NCBI GenBank assembly: GCA_050330055.1
Contig: JBHJOF010000253.1
Coordinates: forward strand, 1 to 15,199
Reading direction: 5' to 3'
DNA length: 15,199 nucleotides
From: JBHJOF01 sp050330055
Lineage (GTDB): Bacteria; Pseudomonadota; Alphaproteobacteria; Kiloniellales; JAKSDN01
Every line of letters begins with the position of its first letter. Position 1 is the stretch's first letter. Of this stretch, positions 1 to 7,836 are shown piece after piece. Below the pieces are notes generated by a model. The model saw nothing but the letters and a program-made list of their open reading frames with translations. It had not been told where the DNA came from and searched no databases. Made by a program: the position numbers and the translations under genes.

Positions 1-425
1 CGGTGCCGCCGGCCTCCGCGATCCCGCGCATGGCCGGGCTGGCGCAGAGCATAATCAAGGACACCCTCGACGCCTACATCGCCGGCGACGCGGAGAAGGC
101 CATCGACGTCTGGCTGCGCGACGAGGAAGTCGACGAGATGTACACCGGCCTGTTCCGCGAGCTGCTGACCTACATGATGGAGGACCCGCGCAACATCACG
201 CCCTGCACCCACCTGCTGTTCATCGCCAAGAACATCGAGCGCATGGGCGACCACGCCACCAACATCGCCGAGACCATCCACTACATGGTCACCGGCCGGC
301 GCATGGAGGGCCGGCGGCCCAAGGGCGACGAGACCAGCTTCCAGCTGGTCCAGGCCCCCGAGGGCGAGACCGCAAAGGACCAGTCCAGCGCCGCTGAGTC
401 GGGGAAGAAGGAGACGAGACGATGA
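1..425 (+). CDS. phoU: PhoU phosphate-signalling regulator, C-terminal part (cut by window start)
   Basis: This is the C-terminal part of PhoU, the cytoplasmic helical-bundle protein that links the Pst phosphate transporter to the PhoR/PhoB two-component system and holds PhoB inactive when phosphate is plentiful. The reading frame is open from the window edge, so the true start lies upstream; the GTG at position 3 is only the first in-frame start codon. The visible second helical repeat carries the PhoU signature NIERMGDHATNIAE, whose acidic and histidine residues bind metal in the family, followed by a polar tail rich in Glu, Lys and Ser. The stop overlaps the phoB start (ATGA), which implies translational coupling. 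The usual alphaproteobacterial order is pstSCAB-phoU-phoB, so the pst genes probably lie just upstream (inference). Confidence 0.95.
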   Translation, partial: VPPASAIPRMAGLAQSIIKDTLDAYIAGDAEKAIDVWLRDEEVDEMYTGLFRELLTYMMEDPRNITPCTHLLFIAKNIERMGDHATNIAETIHYMVTGRRMEGRRPKGDETSFQLVQAPEGETAKDQSSAAESGKKETRR

Positions 426-1138
426 AGCCTTTGGTGCTGATCGTCGAGGACGAACCGGCACTGGTCACCTTGCTGCGCTATAACCTCGAACGCGAGGGCC
501 TCCGCGTGAGCGAGGCGAGCGACGGCGAGGAAGCCCTGGTTCTGATCGAGGAAGAGACGCCGGACATCATCCTGCTCGACTGGATGCTGCCGCTGATGTC
601 GGGCATCGAGGTCTGCCGCCGCATCCGCCGCCTGCCTGCGACCCGGGACGTGCCGATCATCATGCTGACCGCCAAGGGCGAGGAGGGCGACAAGGTGCGC
701 GGGCTCGACGCCGGTGCCGACGACTACGTCACCAAGCCCTTTTCGCCGGCCGAGCTGATCGCCCGCATGCGCGCCGTACTGCGCCGCGCCCAGCCGGCCA
801 TGTCGTCGGAGACGCTCGAGTACGAGGACCTGGTGATGGACCTGGCCGCGCACCGCCTGCGCCGCGGCAGCCGCGACATCCACCTTGGGCCGACCGAGTT
901 CCGACTGCTGCGCTATCTGATGCAGCATCCGGGCCGGGTGTTCAGTCGCGAGCAGCTGCTCGATTCGGTCTGGGGTCGCGACGTCTACGTCGAGCCCCGC
1001 ACCGTCGACGTGCACATCCGGCGTCTGCGCAAGGCGCTCAACAACGGCTCGGAGACCGACCTGATCCGCACCGTCCGCTCGGCCGGCTACGCCCTCGACC
1101 GCCCGCGCGAGCTGAACGACATCGCCAGCAACGGCTAA
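422..1138 (+). CDS. phoB: PhoB phosphate regulon response regulator
   Basis: This 238-aa OmpR/PhoB-family response regulator activates phosphate-starvation genes by binding Pho boxes after phosphorylation by PhoR. The receiver domain (about residues 1-122) has the acidic pair E9/D10, the phospho-acceptor D53 in LLDWMLP, the switch threonine T83 in MLTAK, and K105 in YVTKPF. The winged-helix DNA-binding domain (about 133-232) contains the family stretches LGPTEFRLLRYLM and VDVHIRRLRKAL. Length and domain order are full and typical. The ATG overlaps the phoU stop codon, so translation is probably coupled. No phoR lies downstream; a large palindromic repeat and a convergent gene follow instead. 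The phoB name rests on the phoU linkage as well as on the sequence, since OmpR-family paralogues look alike. Confidence 0.96.
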   Translation: MKPLVLIVEDEPALVTLLRYNLEREGLRVSEASDGEEALVLIEEETPDIILLDWMLPLMSGIEVCRRIRRLPATRDVPIIMLTAKGEEGDKVRGLDAGADDYVTKPFSPAELIARMRAVLRRAQPAMSSETLEYEDLVMDLAAHRLRRGSRDIHLGPTEFRLLRYLMQHPGRVFSREQLLDSVWGRDVYVEPRTVDVHIRRLRKALNNGSETDLIRTVRSAGYALDRPRELNDIASNG

Positions 1139-1160
1139 GCGACTCCCAAGTCCCTTCTTT

Positions 1161-1313
1161 TCACCCTCACCCTCCCATCGCTTGCGCGATGGGCCCCTCC
1201 CTCTCCCCTCCGAGGGAGAGGGGAGCAAACAGGCGTGCCACTTTTTTCCCTCTCCCTCGAGGGGAGAGGGAGGGGCCCAAGCGGCCGCAGGACGCTTGGG
1301 AGGGTGAGGGTGA
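1161..1313. repeat. Nested palindromic intergenic repeat between convergent phoB and pat
   Basis: A 153-bp composite inverted repeat. The outer arms are 17 bp and perfectly complementary (1161-1177 against 1297-1313). An inner pair of 20-bp arms is also perfect (1191-1210 against 1259-1278). Between them are small hairpins, including an ATCGCTTGCGCGAT stem near 1177-1190. The element fills the gap between phoB and the convergent acetyltransferase gene. It could act as a bidirectional terminator or belong to a dispersed non-coding repeat family; the palindromes are seen, the role is inferred. Confidence 0.85.
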
Positions 1314-1322
1314 TTCGCTGCG

Positions 1323-4055
1323 TTATGACTTTGCGGTGCGCTGGTCGGGCTTCGCAAGCGACAGCGAGACCCGGACGACCGAGGGGTCGTCGGGCAGGGG
1401 CGTGACTGTCATGCCGAGCTCCTTGGCGAGCGCCAGCATGCGCTGGTTCTCAGCCAGCACGTCGCCCCAGATCTCGCCGGTGCCGCGCGATCTGGCATAG
1501 GCGATGAGCCGCTCCATCAACAGCTGGCCGAGCCCGTGGCCCTGGCGATCGGAGCGCACGACGATGGCGAACTCGCCACGCAGGTTGTCAGGATCGGCGA
1601 TCAGCCGGGCGATGCCCCAGCCGTCGCTCTCGTCATCGGGGTCGAGCGCCACCAGCGCCATCTCTCGATCGTAGTCGATCTGGCTGAGCCGCTTGGCCTG
1701 CGCCTCGCTCATCTCGGACATGGCGCTGAAGAAACGCAGTCGCACGTCCTCCGGCTTCAACGCGCGGAAGGCGGCGCGCAGGGCCGGTGCATCCTCGGGC
1801 CGGATCGGCCGCAGGAAGACCGCCTGTCCGTCCGGCAGCGTCGCCTGCTGTTCCAGCGACTTGGGATAGGGCCGGATGGCGAGCCGCGCGGCCGGGTTGG
1901 CGACCAGCGGCGGCACCACGCCGTGCACCTTGATGCGCGCGTCGAGCGCGATCACCCCCTCGGCGTCAGCCAGGAGCGGGTTGATGTCGACCTCGACGAT
2001 CTCGGCGATGTCGGCGGCGAGCTGCGCCAGCTTGATCAGCGTAAGCGCGATGGCCTCTAGGTCGGCGGCCGGACGGTCGCGATAGCCCTGCAGCAGGCGA
2101 TGGACGCGGGTCTGCGCCATCAGGGCGTGTGCCAGGTTGAGATTGAGCGGCGGCAGGGCGAGCGCCTTGTCGCGGATCACCTCGACCGCCGTGCCGCCAT
2201 GGCCGAACAGCACCACCGGGCCGAACTGCGCGTCCTCGACGATGCCGAGGATCAGCTCCTCGGCACCGCGCCGCCGACACATGGCCTCGACGATGAAGCC
2301 CTCGAGGCGTGCCCCGGGCGCCGCCTTGCCGACGCGCGCCTGCATCGCCTCGGCCGCCGCGCGCACCGTCTCGGCCCCCGCCAAGTCGAGGGTGACGCCG
2401 CCCAGGTCGCTCTTGTGCGTGATGTCGGGCGACAGGATCTTGAGCGCGACCGGCCCGCCGATCGCTTTCGCCTTCGCCGCCGCTTCGGCCGGGTCGGCCG
2501 CGGTCTCGGCCGCCAGCACCGGGATACCGTAGGCGGCGAGCACGCGCTTGGCCTCCGGCTCGCCCAGCCAGGCGCGGTCTTCGGCGAGCGCCGTGGCGAT
2601 CACCCGGCGCGCCGCCGCCGTGTCGGGCGTGAAGTGGCCGGGCAGCGAAGGTGGGGTCTCGGTCAGCAGATCCTGGTTGCGCCGGTAGCGCGCCAGGTGC
2701 AGGAAGGCACGCACCGCCTGCTCCGGCGTCTCGTAGGTCGGGATGCGTTCCTGGGCGAAGAGTGCGCGCGCCTCGCGCGCCGCTTCGCTGCCGAGCCAGT
2801 TGGTGAACACGGGGCGCGGCTCGTGCTTCGCAAGCGCGTCGACCACAGCGCGCGCAGCGTCGCTCGAGGAGGCGACAGCCGTAGGGCAGTTGATCACCAG
2901 GATCGCATCGGCCGCGCGCTCGCCGAGCAGCGCCTCCAGCGCCGCGGCATAGCGGTCGCCCTGGGCGTCGCCGATGATATCGACCGGGTTGCCGCGGCTC
3001 CAGGTCACCGGCAGCGCGGCGTCCAGGGCCTTCAAGGTCTCGGGCGAGAGCGCGGCCAGACGGCCGCCGGACTCGATCAGCGCGTCGGTCGCCAGAACGC
3101 CCGCGCCGCCGCCGTTGGTCAGGATGGCCAGGCGGTCGCCGCTGGTGGTGCGCGCCGCGCGGGCCCCGAGCGCCGCCAGGGTCTCGGCGGCGTCGAACAG
3201 CTCGTCGAGCGTAAAGACGCGCAGCATGCCGGCGCGCGCGAAGGCGGCGTCATAGACGGCGTCGCTGCCGGCCAGCGCGCCGGTGTGCGAAGCCGCCGCC
3301 TTGGCGCCCTCGGCGTGGCGCCCGCCCTTGATGACGATGACCGGCTTGGTGCGGGCCGCGGCGCGCGCCGCCGACATGAACTTGCGCGCGTGCGTCACGG
3401 CCTCGACGTAGAGCAGGATGGCGCGCGTGCCGGAATCGCGCGCCAGATAATCCAGCATGTCGCCGAAGTCCACGTCGCTCATGTCGCCGAGCGAGACGAT
3501 CTGTGAGAAGCCGATGCCGCGCGGCGTCGCCCAGTCGAGCATCGCCGTCACCAGCGCGCCCGACTGGGTCAGGAAGGCGAGATCGCCAGGCAAAGGGGCG
3601 ACATGGCTGAAGCTGGCGTTAAGCCCGACGCCGGGCACCATGATACCGAGACAGTTCGGCCCGACGACGCGCAGCAGGTGCGGACGCGCCGCCTGCAGCA
3701 TCGCGCTTCGGCGCGCCTCGCCGGCTTCGCTGCCGCCCTCGCCGAAGCCGGCGGTGATGACCACCGCGCCGCGCGTGCCGCGCTCGGCCAGCTCGGCGAT
3801 CAGCCCCGGCACCGTGTCGGGCGGCGTGGCGATCACCGCCAAGTCGGGCGCCAGCGGCAGCGCGGCGACGCTGTTGTAGGTCAGGACGCCCTCGATCGCC
3901 GCCTGCGTCGGGTTGAGCGGCAGGATCGGCCCCTCGAAGCCGGCGTGGAACAGGTTGCGCGCCACCACGGCGCCGACCGAGCCGGCGCGCTTGCTGGCGC
4001 CGACCAGGGCCACCGAGCGCGGCTTGAAGAGCGAGTCGAGATTGCGGACGGTCAT
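1323..4055 (-). CDS. Pat/PatZ-type protein lysine acetyltransferase: NDP-forming acyl-CoA synthetase-GNAT fusion
   Basis: This 910-aa protein has the architecture of Salmonella Pat (E. coli PatZ/YfiQ), which acetylates lysines of acetyl-CoA synthetase and other enzymes. In order it has a CoA-binding Rossmann domain (about 8-140, starting SLFKPRSVALVGAS), a succinyl-CoA-ligase-like domain (about 150-450), an ATP-grasp domain (about 490-710) and a C-terminal GNAT domain (about 745-895). The GNAT acetyl-CoA loop RQGHGLG starts at residue 837. Both histidines that carry phosphate in active ADP-forming acetyl-CoA synthetases appear to be kept: H257 in SHTGALAG and H547 in THKSDLGG. The synthetase part may therefore still be active, or bind nucleotide; in Salmonella Pat this part is reported inactive. 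The ATG at 4055 gives the usual family N-terminus. It is convergent with phoB, and a macrodomain gene lies upstream on the same strand. Confidence 0.93.
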   Translation of the reverse strand: MTVRNLDSLFKPRSVALVGASKRAGSVGAVVARNLFHAGFEGPILPLNPTQAAIEGVLTYNSVAALPLAPDLAVIATPPDTVPGLIAELAERGTRGAVVITAGFGEGGSEAGEARRSAMLQAARPHLLRVVGPNCLGIMVPGVGLNASFSHVAPLPGDLAFLTQSGALVTAMLDWATPRGIGFSQIVSLGDMSDVDFGDMLDYLARDSGTRAILLYVEAVTHARKFMSAARAAARTKPVIVIKGGRHAEGAKAAASHTGALAGSDAVYDAAFARAGMLRVFTLDELFDAAETLAALGARAARTTSGDRLAILTNGGGAGVLATDALIESGGRLAALSPETLKALDAALPVTWSRGNPVDIIGDAQGDRYAAALEALLGERAADAILVINCPTAVASSSDAARAVVDALAKHEPRPVFTNWLGSEAAREARALFAQERIPTYETPEQAVRAFLHLARYRRNQDLLTETPPSLPGHFTPDTAAARRVIATALAEDRAWLGEPEAKRVLAAYGIPVLAAETAADPAEAAAKAKAIGGPVALKILSPDITHKSDLGGVTLDLAGAETVRAAAEAMQARVGKAAPGARLEGFIVEAMCRRRGAEELILGIVEDAQFGPVVLFGHGGTAVEVIRDKALALPPLNLNLAHALMAQTRVHRLLQGYRDRPAADLEAIALTLIKLAQLAADIAEIVEVDINPLLADAEGVIALDARIKVHGVVPPLVANPAARLAIRPYPKSLEQQATLPDGQAVFLRPIRPEDAPALRAAFRALKPEDVRLRFFSAMSEMSEAQAKRLSQIDYDREMALVALDPDDESDGWGIARLIADPDNLRGEFAIVVRSDRQGHGLGQLLMERLIAYARSRGTGEIWGDVLAENQRMLALAKELGMTVTPLPDDPSVVRVSLSLAKPDQRTAKS

Positions 4056-4421
4056 GTGGCGGCGACGCCCGCACTGGCCTGTGAAGAGAGCAGCGATCCA
4101 TTGAAGATGGACAGCTCGCCTCGTGCAGCAGCACGTTGAGCGTGGCCGGGCCGGGGGCGTAGCAACAAGCCTTTTCGGCGCTTCGCGCCAGCCCCCCTCC
4201 CGGCGCTATGCGCCGACCTCCCCCTCAAGGGGGGAGGTAAGCAAGCTATTGCAGCCGCGCATACTTTCCCTCCCCCCTTGAGGGGGAGGGTTAGGGAGGG
4301 GGGCATCAACAAAGCGAACAACAGAAGACTAAGTCTCATCTCGGTCCGAACAGCCGTGGCAGTTCCCTTCGCACGCGGGTGTCACTCTGGCAAGGACGCG
4401 CCCGCCCGCCAATGACCTAGG
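4056..4421. other. 366-bp non-coding gap holding a palindromic repeat
   Basis: This gap separates the macrodomain gene from the acetyltransferase gene, both on the minus strand. Its centre is taken up by the inverted repeat at 4191-4304. Open frames here have repeat-driven composition and no recognisable protein. The flanks (4056-4190 and 4305-4421) show no clear promoter, RNA gene or conserved coding signal. The size of the gap argues that the two genes have separate promoters. Confidence 0.6.
4191..4304. repeat. Palindromic intergenic repeat with two polypurine/polypyrimidine hairpins
   Basis: Outer arms GCCCCCCTCCC (4191-4201) and GGGAGGGGGGC (4294-4304) are perfect inverse complements. 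Each side also holds its own hairpin, one around 4216-4238 and one around 4265-4290, both built on CCCCCTCAAGGGGG-like stems. A further small stem, CGGCGCTATGCGCCG, spans 4201-4215. The design (large outer palindrome, C-rich left half, G-rich right half) resembles the element at 1161-1313, but the sequence is different. It may be a dispersed repeat with terminator activity. Confidence 0.8.
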
Positions 4422-4967
4422 TCAGAGACCCAGCTCATTCCGGTAGGCCCGCTCCGCATCCGCACCGAAGACGACGAAGATGGCCTTGTCGATGGCGCTG
4501 TCCTCGGCCAGGAAGTCGCGCACCGTCTCGACCGCGATCCTGGTCGCGCGCTCGAGCGGGAAGCCGTAGACGCCGGTCGAGATCGCCGGGAAGGCAATCG
4601 ACTTCAGGCCCTCCTGCCGGGCGATCTTGAGCGCCGTGCGATAGCAGGAGGCGAGCAGGCCGTCCTCGTCGCGGTCGCCGCCGCCCCAGACCGGCCCCAC
4701 GCTATGGATCACCCGCCTGGCTTTCAGGCGATAGCCGTCGGTCGCGCGGGACTCGCCTGTCGGGCAGTGGCCGAGCTTTGCGCAAGCCTCTGCCAGCTCC
4801 TGGCCCGCGGCGCGGTGGATGGCGCCGCAGACCCCGCCGCCGGGCCGCAGCCCTTCGTTCGCCGCATTGACGATGGCATCGACCTCGAGACGCGTGATGT
4901 CGCCCTGGAAAAGCTCAATTCGGTGATTGCGGTCACTGCTCATGGCGCTTTCCCATTGCATGCTCAT
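4422..4967 (-). CDS. Macrodomain protein, probable O-acetyl-ADP-ribose deacetylase (YmdB-like)
   Basis: A 181-aa single macrodomain of the YmdB/MacroD type, which hydrolyses O-acetyl-ADP-ribose (the sirtuin product) and can remove mono-ADP-ribose from acidic residues. Visible signatures, in order, are LFQGDITRLEVDAIVNAAN, the glycine-rich loop GGGVCGAIHRAAG, HSVGPVW, and the diphosphate-binding loop FPAISTGVYGFPLERA. Catalytic Asn and Asp/Gly-loop positions of the family are present. The protein is cytoplasmic, with no signal peptide. The start is uncertain: the ATG at 4967 has AGGA-like bases upstream, while the ATG at 4943 (giving MSSDRNHRIELF) is preceded by GGGAAAG and fits the usual family length better. 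It is the nearest same-strand neighbour of the Pat-type acetyltransferase. Substrate choice cannot be read from sequence. Confidence 0.92.
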   Translation of the reverse strand: MSMQWESAMSSDRNHRIELFQGDITRLEVDAIVNAANEGLRPGGGVCGAIHRAAGQELAEACAKLGHCPTGESRATDGYRLKARRVIHSVGPVWGGGDRDEDGLLASCYRTALKIARQEGLKSIAFPAISTGVYGFPLERATRIAVETVRDFLAEDSAIDKAIFVVFGADAERAYRNELGL

Positions 4968-5086
4968 TACTCTATCCTAGGGGCGGGATGGTGCGAAGAC
5001 GGCCGGAGAGCCGCGGCAGGTACAGGCTAAGCGCCTGTTAAGGTTAATAATCGCGCCCCCGTGCCATTGCAGGGAGCACGGAGACG

Positions 5087-6502
5087 ATGCGCGCAGCAGG
5101 TAGCGTGGCGCGGCGGGGCCGGAGGGCCTCAAGCCGCGTGCTTGGCCGCCGGCGAAATGGCTGGTGCCGCATGACCAGGAGCCTCTCCATCGTGGCGGCA
5201 GTCGTGATCTGTCTGGCGACCGCAGGCCGCGCCGGTGCCGGCTACGACGAAGGCATGCAGGCCTTCGCGGACGGCGACTACGATACCGCTTACAGGGAAC
5301 TGCGGCCGCTGGCCGAGAAGGGCGAGCCAGGGGCCCAGTTCACCCTAGGCTTCATGTACGACTACGGCCAGGGCGTGCCGCAGAACACCCAGGAAGCGAT
5401 CTGGTGGTACCGCAACGCGGCCGAGCAGGACATCGCCGTCGCCCAGTTCAGCCTGGGCGAGATCTACGAAGGCGGCCGCGGCACGCCGCAGGATCTGGCC
5501 GAGGCCTACCGCTGGTACAGCCTGGCGGTCGAGAACCTGTCGCCTGGCGAGATCCGCGACGACGTCGTCGAGCGTCGCGATGCGCTCGCTGGCAAGCTGA
5601 CAGCGGAACAGATTGCCGTGGTCGCCGCCCTGCTGAGCGGCAAGCGGGGCGAGCGGCAGGCGCGCGAGGCGCGCACGGCGGAAACCGCGCCCGGCACCCC
5701 CGGCGGCGCGCAGGACGCGGCCCTGGTGGCGGCGATTCAGGGCGAGTTGGCCCGGCTCGGCTATGAGCTGGACTGGCGGCTCGGCAGCCTCGACCGGCTG
5801 ACCCGCGGCGCCATCCAGGCTTTCGAGATCGAAAGCGGCCGCGAGATCACCGGCCTGGCGAGCGACGCGCTGCTCGCGGCGCTGCGTGCGACCGAGCGTC
5901 CCGGAATGCCCGCGGCTGACGAGGCAACTGTGGCGAAGGACGCGGATGCGGTGCAGAACGACCTCGCCCCGGAAGCCCCGGGCAAGGGCAGGCTGACAGC
6001 GAAGGCGGCGGCCGATGAGTCCGAGACCGTCGCTGCCGAGACGGCTCTTGCCGGAGAGAGCGCGGTCGAGGTGCCCAGCGGCGCGGCGGGCGGGCCCCTG
6101 ATCCCGCTCCGGGACGAAAGCGACGCGACGCACCAGCAGGACGAAGCGCAGCACGAGACGACGCAGCAGGCGGCGCTGCCGGAAAGCGCCCAGGACCAGT
6201 CGGCCACCCACGGCTCCAACGGCGTCGGCTGGGACCTGCAGTTCGTCGAGCGGCAGATCGAGCGGCTCGACGCCATAACCGCGCGGGTCGACGGCCCGAG
6301 CGCCGCCGTGCCCGGCTGGGACTCGCTCGAGGCCTGGGAGATCGAGACCCGCGGGCTGCTCGCCGCGCGCCTCGGACGGGAGATGGCCGAGGGGCTGACG
6401 GAGAAGCGACAGACGCTGATCGTGGGCGATCCCTACGGCAACTTCCACCACACCTCGGCCGCCTACCGCGGCTATCTGAGCGCGCTGCTGAGCGGCCTCT
6501 GA
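5087..6502 (+). CDS. Secreted Sel1-repeat protein with a peptidoglycan-binding-like domain
   Basis: A 471-aa exported protein with no named function. Two Sel1-like (TPR-type) repeats lie at about residues 80-150, marked by GAQFTLGFMYDYGQGVPQ and VAQFSLGEIYEGGRGTPQ. A PG_binding_1-like helical stretch follows at about 213-268 (IQGELARLGYELDWRLG...). Residues about 280-375 are low-complexity, Ala/Glu/Gln-rich and probably disordered. The C-terminal 90 residues are conserved-looking but not recognised. A signal peptide begins at the internal ATG at 5171 (MTRSLSIVAAVVICLATAGRAGA, residues 29-51), so that start is plausible. The ATG at 5087 has GGGAG and GGAG upstream but would add 28 Arg-rich residues. 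By family, such proteins act in the periplasm or at the cell wall as adaptors (inference). The gene stands alone and is divergent from the macrodomain gene. Confidence 0.85.
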   Translation: MRAAGSVARRGRRASSRVLGRRRNGWCRMTRSLSIVAAVVICLATAGRAGAGYDEGMQAFADGDYDTAYRELRPLAEKGEPGAQFTLGFMYDYGQGVPQNTQEAIWWYRNAAEQDIAVAQFSLGEIYEGGRGTPQDLAEAYRWYSLAVENLSPGEIRDDVVERRDALAGKLTAEQIAVVAALLSGKRGERQAREARTAETAPGTPGGAQDAALVAAIQGELARLGYELDWRLGSLDRLTRGAIQAFEIESGREITGLASDALLAALRATERPGMPAADEATVAKDADAVQNDLAPEAPGKGRLTAKAAADESETVAAETALAGESAVEVPSGAAGGPLIPLRDESDATHQQDEAQHETTQQAALPESAQDQSATHGSNGVGWDLQFVERQIERLDAITARVDGPSAAVPGWDSLEAWEIETRGLLAARLGREMAEGLTEKRQTLIVGDPYGNFHHTSAAYRGYLSALLSGL

Positions 6503-6565
6503 AGCGCGGTGCGATCACTTTGATTCGGCTGGAAGGAAAAGCTCGCCCTTGCCACAGCCAAGGCT

Positions 6566-6653
6566 GTCGTCCCGGCACTTGTTGCCGGGACCCAATGGCC
6601 TAAACATTCACGCGCCAACGCCATTGGGTCCCGGGGACAGGCCCCGGGACGAC
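6566..6653. repeat. Inverted repeat, 34-bp arms, between convergent genes
   Basis: Left arm 6566-6599 (GTCGTCCCGG ... CCCAATGGC) is matched by right arm 6620-6653 (GCCATTGGG ... CCGGGACGAC) around a 20-bp loop. The outer 10 and inner 12 or so bases pair perfectly, while the middle differs: CACTTGTTG-type on the left, GGACAGGCC-type on the right. Each arm also holds a short internal stem. It lies between the convergent Sel1 and adenosine kinase genes, so it could terminate both. Elements of this kind are often dispersed through alphaproteobacterial genomes (general knowledge). Confidence 0.85.
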
Positions 6654-6715
6654 AGTGGTGTGTGGATAGGCCTTGCGAGACCGCGGCACCGCCCAAAAGC
6701 CATCATGGCCTGAGA

Positions 6716-7714
6716 CTAGACAGTTCCCATCTCACGCGCGACCAGGGCCTTGAGCGCGGTCTCCGGCCGCGCGCCGTAGTGCGAGATGACCTCGGCGGCG
6801 GCGATCGCGCCGATGCGGCCGCAGTCGTAGGGCGGCAAACCGCGGGTATAACCGTAGAGAAAGCCGGCGGCGTAGAGATCGCCAGCGCCTGTGGTGTCGA
6901 CCAGCTGCGCCACCTTTTCGGCATCGACCACATGTACCTCGTCGCCAGCCAGGATCACCGCGCCCCTCTCGCTGCGCGTGAGCACCGCCAGGTCGCAGCG
7001 CCCGCGCACCGCCTGCAGAGACTGGTCGAAGCCGGGGCTTTCGTAGAGCGCACCGATCTCCACCTCGTTGGCGAAGAGGATGTCGATGTGGCCGTCGACC
7101 AGCTCGCGGAACTCCTCGCGGTGGCGCTCGACGCAGAAGGGATCGGACAGGCTGAGCGCCACCTTGCGGCCCGACTCGTGCGCGATGCGAGCGGCCTTGA
7201 GGAAGGCCTCCTTGGCGCCCGGCGGGTCCCAGAGATAGCCCTCGAGATAGGTCACCCGCGCGCGCGCGATCAGCGCTTCGTCGATGTGCTCGGGGCCGAG
7301 CTCGACGCAGGCGCCAAGATAGGTGCACATGGTGCGCTGTGCATCCGGCGTGACGAAGATCAGGCAGCGCGCGGTCGGTGCGCCGCTGGTGGCCGGCGGC
7401 GTGTCGAAGCCGACCCCGGGGGCGCGGATGTCGTGGCGGAAGATGCCGCCGAGCTGGTCGTTGCGCACCTTGCCGATGAAGGCGCCATGGCCGCCGAGCG
7501 AGGCCAGGCCGGCCATGGTGTTGGCGGCCGAGCCGCCGGAGCTCTCCCGCGCCGGACCCATGAGGTCATAGAGCTCCTCGGCGCGGGAACCGTCGATCAG
7601 GGTCATGGTGCCCTTGGGCAGCTTCTGCTGCGCGAGAAAGCCCTCGTCCGCCTGCGTCAGCACGTCGACGATGGCATTGCCGATCCCCACGACATCGATG
7701 ACCCGATCCGTCAT
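6716..7714 (-). CDS. PfkB-family adenosine kinase
   Basis: A 332-aa ribokinase/PfkB-family kinase that most resembles bacterial adenosine kinases, which phosphorylate adenosine to AMP in purine salvage. The N-terminus has VVGIGNAIVDVL, the substrate-binding start of the family. The glycine pair motif lies in SSGGSAANTMAGLASLGG. The second PfkB signature, DTTGAGDLYAAGF, carries the catalytic base D279 and the anion-hole glycines. The TCTYLGA-like segment MCTYLGACVEL is typical of the adenosine kinase branch. A GAGGGGGA ribosome-binding site precedes the ATG at 7714. Length matches the family. Another nucleoside or sugar substrate is possible, since PfkB members are hard to tell apart. It is divergent from the EI24 gene (122 bp apart). 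Confidence 0.9.
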   Translation of the reverse strand: MTDRVIDVVGIGNAIVDVLTQADEGFLAQQKLPKGTMTLIDGSRAEELYDLMGPARESSGGSAANTMAGLASLGGHGAFIGKVRNDQLGGIFRHDIRAPGVGFDTPPATSGAPTARCLIFVTPDAQRTMCTYLGACVELGPEHIDEALIARARVTYLEGYLWDPPGAKEAFLKAARIAHESGRKVALSLSDPFCVERHREEFRELVDGHIDILFANEVEIGALYESPGFDQSLQAVRGRCDLAVLTRSERGAVILAGDEVHVVDAEKVAQLVDTTGAGDLYAAGFLYGYTRGLPPYDCGRIGAIAAAEVISHYGARPETALKALVAREMGTV

Positions 7715-7836
7715 CAGTCCCCCTCTTTCGTCCCGTCAGCGGCACACTAGGCGGCGCAGTATAGCCAGGGCCGGCAGGGCGGCAAGGCGGCGGCGCCCTT
7801 GTGAGGGCGCCTTGGCCACGCTACACCAGGGGCTTC

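Noticed and set aside
281..1357. Minus-strand open frame opposite phoU and phoB
   Set aside because: It crosses the palindromic repeat and lies antisense to phoB; no recognisable domain.
2100..3506. Long plus-strand open frame (468 codons) opposite the acetyltransferase gene
   Set aside because: It is antisense to a clear 910-aa family member; its product is Arg/Gly/Ala-rich with no domain, as expected for a GC-rich shadow frame.
4052..4339. 95-codon minus-strand frame before the acetyltransferase gene
   Set aside because: It is made mostly from the palindromic repeat and its predicted product is low complexity.
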